Shown here: piece after piece, positions 6,445-11,249 of the stretch
How the letters are laid out: every line of letters begins with the position of its first letter
Position numbering within the stretch: position 1 is the stretch's first letter
Source of the DNA: Treponema sp. UBA937
GTDB taxonomy: Bacteria; Spirochaetota; Spirochaetia; Treponematales; Breznakiellaceae
Direction: 5' to 3'
Assembly (NCBI GenBank): GCA_002293455.1
Contig: DBDH01000111.1
Span: forward strand, 12,363-23,611
DNA: 11,249 nt
Translations under genes and position numbers: made by a program
Notes under the pieces: generated by a model
Told to the model about the DNA's origin: nothing
The model's database searches: none
What the model saw: the letters and a program-made list of their open reading frames with translations, nothing else

Positions 6445-7136
6445 TCTTGTATCATGGTTCAAACCAAGATTTCAACAATATCGATTTGTCAAAGTCAAAA
6501 GATCGACGGGATTTTGGCAAAGGGTTTTATACCACTACAATCAGAGAACAGGCCCTGCAGTGGGGATATAATATATATCAGCGCTTTGGCGGAGATGGTA
6601 TATATTTATATGAGTTTGAATTTTCTCCTTCTGCTGATTTAATATCAAAACACTTTCCAAATATATCTGATGATTGGTTTGACTTTATTTTATCAAATAG
6701 AACCAGTAATGCTTTGAATCATAATTTTGACTTTGTTCAAGGACCTGTTGCTGATGACAAAATCGTTTTCACAATAACTGGTTTTATTGACGGTCTTTAT
6801 TCAAAGGATGAAGCAATGCAAAGGCTTCGTTACAGTAAAGCCAATGATCAAGTATCGCTGCATACACAAAAAGCGGTCTCACAGCTTAATCTGCGGGGAA
6901 AAAGGAAAACACCCCACGATAAAATTATGTATAACGGACAAGATATAACCTTTTTTCTCGCGCAAAAAATCGAGCATGTTGTAAGCCTGATAACAGAAAG
7001 AGAAAAAATATCTTTTGATTCTGCCTACAATGCTTTTCTAAACTCCCGCACCTACAAGACTTTGCAAAGCCCTCTGTCCATGCTCTGGACAGAAAGCGCG
7101 GAATTTATTGCCGGGGAGTATTATCAGGAGAAATGA
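6441..7136 (+). CDS. DUF3990 protein, putative ADP-ribosyltransferase-like toxin
   Basis: This is a 231-aa protein. Residues about 1-145 match DUF3990: MILYHGSN (1-8), DLSKSKDRRDFGKGFYTTT (15-33), EQALQWG (36-42), YLYEFEF (55-61), then VADDKI (103-108) and RLRYSKANDQVSLHTQKA (128-145). LYHGS with His5, GKGFYTT with Tyr30 and a later Gln137 resemble the H-Y-[EQ] layout of ADP-ribosyltransferases; modification of a host target using NAD+ is inferred, not shown. Residues about 168-231 form an extra helical module (FLAQKIEHVVSLITEREKIS, then NSRTYKTLQ and SPLSMLW). I chose the ATG at 6441, preceded by aaaagga with a 7-base gap and overlapping the DUF3791 stop; the frame opens further upstream at 6399 inside that gene. 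The DNA is much more AT-rich than its neighbours, suggesting transfer. No signal peptide is seen, so it should act in the cytoplasm. Confidence 0.78.
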   Translation: MILYHGSNQDFNNIDLSKSKDRRDFGKGFYTTTIREQALQWGYNIYQRFGGDGIYLYEFEFSPSADLISKHFPNISDDWFDFILSNRTSNALNHNFDFVQGPVADDKIVFTITGFIDGLYSKDEAMQRLRYSKANDQVSLHTQKAVSQLNLRGKRKTPHDKIMYNGQDITFFLAQKIEHVVSLITEREKISFDSAYNAFLNSRTYKTLQSPLSMLWTESAEFIAGEYYQEK

Positions 7137-7204
7137 TGTAAGGCAGGGCGCATGAATATCAGACACCCAAAAGTTTTCCTTCGCTCACTGCTCTCTGTTG
7201 CTTG
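7137..7204. other. Short convergent gap, no terminator found
   Basis: These 68 bases separate the 3' ends of the DUF3990 gene (+) and purL (-). I find no GC-rich stem followed by a T-run on either strand. The AAAA/TTTT pair around 7172 leaves no room for a loop. Transcripts may therefore read into each other. Confidence 0.4.
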
Positions 7205-10200
7205 CTAACAAAAATATTCCACTCCCGCTTCAAAGAAGTGTTGCATCTTATCGCCGGGAATGTTGATGTGAACGTACTCTCCGCAGCGTTCCGAGTGGCC
7301 CATTTTCCCAAGGATGCGTCCGTCAGGACTCAAGAGTCCTTCGATGGCGTAGGCGGAGCCGTTGGGATTATGCGGTTCGTCCATGACCGGGCGTCCGTCC
7401 GCGTCGGTGTAACAGAACGCGACTTGGCCCTTCCTGAAAAGGTCTTCGGCAAGGGCGTCGTCTATGGCGACGCGGCCTTCTCCGTGGCTGATGGGAATGA
7501 CGTGCATCGTATCCGCCGGGTCTTTTGCGAGCCAGGGCGAATTGTTTGACATCACCTTCGTCCTGACCATTCGGGAGATATGCCTGCCGATGCTGTTAAA
7601 GGTCAGCGTCGGCATGGAAGGATCGGCATCGCGGTAGGAGCCGTAGGGGATAAGGCCGAGTTTGATGAGCGCCTGGAAGCCGTTGCAGATTCCGATCATA
7701 AGGCCGTCTCTCTTATCCATAAGATCGCTGACTGCTTTCACAACGGAATCTGCCCGGAAGGCGTTTGCCATAAACTTCGCGGAGCCGTCGGGTTCGTCTC
7801 CCGCGCTGAAGCCGCCGGAAAGAGCGGTAATCTGCGACTCGCGGATTGCCTTTGCGAGGCAGGCGGTAGATTCCGCGATATCGTTTTTGTCGCGGTTGCG
7901 GAAAATCACCATCTTCGTTTCCGCGCCCGCCTTTCTGAAAGCCCGTTCCATATCGTATTCGCAATTGGTGCCGGGAAATACGGGAAGCACAACCAAAGGT
8001 TTCGCGCCTTTAAGCTGAGCGGGAACGGGCCTTTTTTCGGGAGCGGGCGCTGCCTTCACGAACAAACGGCTGTCCACAAGCCGGGCGTTATCGGTTTCCT
8101 CCGCCATAGTTGCCCCGGATGCCGTCTGGGGATACACTTCGGCAAGCGGATATTCGTAAGCGCGGCGCAGCATATCAAGCGGAACTTCCGCCGGAATATC
8201 CTCCGCCTGGGCATGGAGCGATTGACTGCCGATCATTCGGAAAACCGGTTCCGGTAAAGTGATTCCGGCGAGAACCCATGAAGCGCCGGACAAAATAATC
8301 TCATCAAGAGATTGAGATTGTTTATCGAGTGCGGTTTGATCAATTTCGATCAACACAGAACCGGAAGGATCAGACGTATCGATAAGATCAAAAGTTTGCG
8401 TAAAAGTTTCAAGGCCCGCCGTATTTCCAAAACTCATGAGCGCGAGCGCCGCGGCGATTCCTCCCGCCTGCACAGGATAAGCGGCTTTCACATAACCGCC
8501 CTTTTGAAGCGCGCTTAAAGCCCGCGTATTGGCGGTAAAGGTTTCCCACTCATCGGTTTCCGCGTCCGCGTTATTCTGATACAAAAGCACAATGGGATTT
8601 CCGGCCTTTCCGCTTAAAGCGCCGGAATGCACGCGCCTTACATCCGTACTGCCCGCGGCAAACGCAACGAGGGTCGGCGGAACCGTAAGGCTGATGTTCT
8701 GTTCGCCGTCTTTGTAAGTTCCCGACATGGAATCTTTGCCGCCGATAGCGGGAATCTGTAAGGCAAGCTGAGCTTCGAGCGCACCGAGCAGGGCCGAAAA
8801 AGGTTTGCCCCAGGAAGACGGCGTTTCAAGCCGTTCAAAATATTCCTGAAATGAAAGCCGGGCGGTCTCAAGCTCTCCGCCGAGACAGACGAATTTCGCG
8901 AGGGCTTCCCGGACAGCGGCTTTTGCTCCTCGGTAAGGGCTTTCCTGTGCCAAATCGGGATTGTAGCCGAAACTCATAATGCTCGCGGTGAGCGGATGTT
9001 TCCCTAAAGCCGGAAAGAGTGCCGCCATCCCGCACTCAGGGGTTCCCTGTTCCTTTCCTCCCCAGGGAAAAAGCACCGAGCCCGCTCCTATGGAACCGTC
9101 AAACCGTTCCTGAAGACCGCGGCGGCTTCCGCTTCGCAGGGAAATAAGTTCCCGTTCAAGCATGTCGATTAAAACCAACGGCGATGCTTCATTCTTTTGT
9201 GTTTTTCCAGGCTGATGATCTTTTGCCGATACGCGGATTTTCGCGGACCGGGAAGCTCCGTTGGAATCAAGGAAGCTCCGCGCAAGATCGATGATGGGCT
9301 TTCCCCTCCAGAACATGCGGAGCCTGGCCGCGTCATTATCTCCCGCTGTCACTGTATCACCCGCGGTGACTTTTGCAATGTTGACGGCGCTAAGGTTTTC
9401 TTCCGCGGTAAATCTGATGAGGGCCGGAGCGTCTTCTCTGGAAACAACAACCGCCATGCGTTCCTGTGATTCGGAGATGGCAAGGGCGATGCCGTCGAGG
9501 CCTTCATATTTCCGGGGAACCGCGTCAAGATTGATGTCGAGTCCTGCCGCGAGCTCGCCGACCGCGACACTCACGCCGCCCGCGCCAAAATCGTTGCACC
9601 GTTTTATAAGCCGGACCGCCTCCGGATTGCGGAAAAGCCGCTGGAGCTTGCGTTCTTCCACGGCGTTGCCTTTCTGCACTTCCGCGCCCGCGCTGTCCAC
9701 GGATTCCTGGGTATGCGCTTTTGACGATCCCGTGGCGCCCCCGATTCCGTCGCGTCCGGTTTTCCCGCCGATCAAAAGAACGATGTCGCCCGGAAGCGGT
9801 TCTTCCCGCCGGACATGGCTCGCGGGAACGGCTCCTATCACGGCGCCTAGTTCCATGCGCTTTGCCGCAAAACCGGGATGGTAAAACTCGATAACCTGCC
9901 CCGCCGCAAGGCCGATCTGGTTCCCGTAAGATGAGTAGCCCTCGGACGATTCGTGCGCAATTTTAAGCTGGGGCAGTTTGCCCGGAATGGTTTCCGCAAG
10001 GGGCGCCCTCGGATCGGCGCCGCCGGTAATCCTCATGGACTGATGCACGTAAGAGCGGCCGGAAAGCGGGTCGCGGATCGCGCCGCCGAGGCAGGTCGCG
10101 GCGCCCCCGAAAGGTTCGATCTCCGTAGGATGATTATGCGTTTCGTTCTTAAACATGAGGAGCCACGGTTCGCTCGATCCGTCATCAAATTGCACATCAA

Positions 10201-11179
10201 CTTTGATAGAACAGGCATTGATCTCTTTTGATTCATCAAGATCGGAAAGCAGTCCGCGTTTTTTTAGAACCTTCGTGCCGATGGTAGCCAAATCCATGAG
10301 CGTGCGTTTTTTAAACGTGCGCTTTTTCGCCGCGCCTTCATCGTTGCCGTAGGCTTCTTTCCGGGCGGCGCTGTAAAGTTCCAGGGCCTTTTTCATCGCC
10401 GGAGCGAGCGGACCGTCTTCAATGTCGATGGTTTCAAGGACGGCCGTAAAGGTTGTATGACGGCAATGGTCGCTCCAATAGGTATCGAGAACCTTGAGTT
10501 CCGCAAGAGAAGGATCGCGGCCTTCGGTTTTAAAATATGATTGACAACAGCGGAGATCGTCCAGGGACATGGCAAAACCATACTCCTCGGCAAAAGACGC
10601 GAGCGTCTTATCGTCCGCGGAAATAAATCCGTTCAGAACAGGAACATCGGGAACTTTGGTTGCAGCCTGTTCCAGCGAAGCGGGTTTTTCTAAAGAGGCT
10701 TCCCTCGAATCCACAGGATTGATGAGATAGGCTTTAAGCGCGGTCAAGGCCTCATCGCTGATGGGGGCGGAATTTCCGGTAAACACATAGACGCGGGCAT
10801 TTCTCACAAGGGGCCGGATTCCTACCGCAAGTTCGCCGCACTGCTCGGCGGAATCCGCGCGCTGATCGTACTGTCCCGGCAGATATTCTATGCCGAAAAA
10901 ACGTTCATCCTTCGACGCGGGAGTGGTATCATCATAATAGACTTGATCGCATTGGGGCTCCGACAAAACAAGATCGGTAAAGCGTTTGAACTCATCCTCA
11001 TCAAGATGGGCGGTATCGTAACGGTTCAGAATCCTTACCTTTTTCAGCTCAGTTAATTCAGGGAACTGCGCACCCAAAAAGCCGGAAATATCCGCCTTAA
11101 GATGCAGGGCTTCAATATCAAAACCAGCTTTTTTCTCTACAAATACCCGTCTGATTTCAGACCCTTTCATTTCCGACAT
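7205..11179 (-). CDS. purL: Phosphoribosylformylglycinamidine synthase PurL
   Basis: This is a single-chain FGAM synthase of 1324 aa, slightly longer than the 1295 aa of the E. coli enzyme and of the clostridial-type subfamily by its N-terminus (VFVEKKAGFDIEALHL). It converts FGAR, glutamine and ATP to FGAM, the fourth step of purine synthesis. Residues 235-244 are WSDHCRHTTF. The FGAR/ATP signature KNETHNHPTEIEPFGGAATC is at 344-363. GGKTGRDGIGGATGSS (about 470-485) and NDFGAGGVSVAVGELAAG (about 528-545) belong to the first synthetase half, and IGGKDSMSGT (about 811-820) to the second. A class I glutaminase domain starts near 1059 (VFPGTNCEYDME), with catalytic Cys in GICNGFQ (about 1165) and His/Glu in GHSER (about 1295 and 1297). 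All key residues are present. AAGGAG five bases before the ATG supports the start. No other purine gene is adjacent. Confidence 0.96.
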   Translation of the reverse strand: MSEMKGSEIRRVFVEKKAGFDIEALHLKADISGFLGAQFPELTELKKVRILNRYDTAHLDEDEFKRFTDLVLSEPQCDQVYYDDTTPASKDERFFGIEYLPGQYDQRADSAEQCGELAVGIRPLVRNARVYVFTGNSAPISDEALTALKAYLINPVDSREASLEKPASLEQAATKVPDVPVLNGFISADDKTLASFAEEYGFAMSLDDLRCCQSYFKTEGRDPSLAELKVLDTYWSDHCRHTTFTAVLETIDIEDGPLAPAMKKALELYSAARKEAYGNDEGAAKKRTFKKRTLMDLATIGTKVLKKRGLLSDLDESKEINACSIKVDVQFDDGSSEPWLLMFKNETHNHPTEIEPFGGAATCLGGAIRDPLSGRSYVHQSMRITGGADPRAPLAETIPGKLPQLKIAHESSEGYSSYGNQIGLAAGQVIEFYHPGFAAKRMELGAVIGAVPASHVRREEPLPGDIVLLIGGKTGRDGIGGATGSSKAHTQESVDSAGAEVQKGNAVEERKLQRLFRNPEAVRLIKRCNDFGAGGVSVAVGELAAGLDINLDAVPRKYEGLDGIALAISESQERMAVVVSREDAPALIRFTAEENLSAVNIAKVTAGDTVTAGDNDAARLRMFWRGKPIIDLARSFLDSNGASRSAKIRVSAKDHQPGKTQKNEASPLVLIDMLERELISLRSGSRRGLQERFDGSIGAGSVLFPWGGKEQGTPECGMAALFPALGKHPLTASIMSFGYNPDLAQESPYRGAKAAVREALAKFVCLGGELETARLSFQEYFERLETPSSWGKPFSALLGALEAQLALQIPAIGGKDSMSGTYKDGEQNISLTVPPTLVAFAAGSTDVRRVHSGALSGKAGNPIVLLYQNNADAETDEWETFTANTRALSALQKGGYVKAAYPVQAGGIAAALALMSFGNTAGLETFTQTFDLIDTSDPSGSVLIEIDQTALDKQSQSLDEIILSGASWVLAGITLPEPVFRMIGSQSLHAQAEDIPAEVPLDMLRRAYEYPLAEVYPQTASGATMAEETDNARLVDSRLFVKAAPAPEKRPVPAQLKGAKPLVVLPVFPGTNCEYDMERAFRKAGAETKMVIFRNRDKNDIAESTACLAKAIRESQITALSGGFSAGDEPDGSAKFMANAFRADSVVKAVSDLMDKRDGLMIGICNGFQALIKLGLIPYGSYRDADPSMPTLTFNSIGRHISRMVRTKVMSNNSPWLAKDPADTMHVIPISHGEGRVAIDDALAEDLFRKGQVAFCYTDADGRPVMDEPHNPNGSAYAIEGLLSPDGRILGKMGHSERCGEYVHINIPGDKMQHFFEAGVEYFC

Positions 11180-11184
11180 GGAAG

Positions 11185-11190
11185 CTCCTT
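11185..11190 (-). promoter_or_regulatory. purL ribosome binding site
   Basis: Read on the - strand, AAGGAG lies five bases ahead of the ATG at 11179-11177. It supports that start over the next in-frame Met three codons later. Confidence 0.75.
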
Positions 11191-11202
11191 ACGATGTTAA
11201 CT

Positions 11203-11246
11203 TAGGGCAGCGCTGATTAAATTGACTCTAAGGCAGCGCTGATTAA
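11203..11246. repeat. Two 18-bp repeats with CAGCGCTG palindrome
   Basis: Copies at 11203-11220 and 11229-11246 share 17 of 18 bases (core ggcagcgctgattaa, with G or A just before it) and start 26 bases apart. Each contains the perfect 8-bp palindrome CAGCGCTG. They lie 24 bases upstream of the purL start codon. They could be operator sites for a dimeric repressor, the first units of an array, or the edge of a mobile element; the window ends three bases after the second copy. No clear sigma-70 promoter for purL is visible in the remaining bases. Confidence 0.6.
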
Positions 11247-11249
11247 GTC

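Noticed and set aside
9251..9280. Direct repeat of ggaagctccg inside purL (9251-9260 and 9271-9280)
   Set aside because: The 20-base offset is not a multiple of three, so it does not reflect a protein repeat; a 10-bp chance repeat is expected in a gene of this length and composition.
7202..9884. Several long open frames on the + strand opposite purL (e.g. 7202-7549, 7580-8257, 9261-9884)
   Set aside because: They lie wholly antisense to a clear full-length purL with all catalytic motifs, have no recognisable family pattern, and arise from the GC-rich codon bias of that gene.
11203..11249. CRISPR array at the right edge
   Set aside because: Only two 18-bp units with an 8-base gap are visible; repeat and spacer lengths do not fit CRISPR and no cas gene is present.

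Overview
The window looks like chromosomal DNA of a diderm bacterium, most likely a spirochaete of the Treponema group. This is inferred from the pairing of a LolA-like periplasmic lipoprotein carrier with a RodZ-like protein carrying a long periplasmic domain, from the PurL of the long clostridial type, and from mixed, near-balanced base composition. No rRNA or other taxonomic marker is present, so the placement is moderate in confidence.

Layout. Positions 1-244 are non-coding and hold an imperfect hairpin (42-72) and a small palindromic element (179-230) bracketed by a 13-bp direct repeat; the right-hand repeat copy contains the ribosome binding site of the first gene. From 245 to 6114 five genes run on the + strand with short gaps or overlaps: yhbY (CRM-domain ribosome-associated RNA-binding protein), a lolA-like gene with a signal peptide and GTG start, a rodZ-like gene (HTH, one membrane span, DUF4115), rimO (ribosomal protein S12 methylthiotransferase) and a uvrD/pcrA-type helicase. 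This is probably one housekeeping transcription unit combining ribosome maturation, envelope and cell shape, and DNA repair.

From about 6115 to 7136 the character changes. An AT-rich, accessory-looking cassette with its own strong-looking promoter carries a 71-aa DUF3791-type protein overlapping by 4 bp a 231-aa DUF3990-type protein. The latter has ADP-ribosyltransferase-like motifs and a C-terminal extension. I read this as a toxin-antitoxin-like or host-conflict module and the best candidate for an under-described system here. A short orphan reading frame between it and the helicase gene may be the tail of a lost gene.

From 11179 back to 7205 on the - strand lies a full-length purL (1324 aa, with the glutaminase domain fused), convergent with the cassette. 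Its GC-rich sequence contrasts strongly with the cassette. Upstream of purL, at the window edge, two near-identical 18-bp repeats spaced 26 bp apart, each with a CAGCGCTG palindrome, could be operators or the start of a repeat array or mobile-element end running out of the window.
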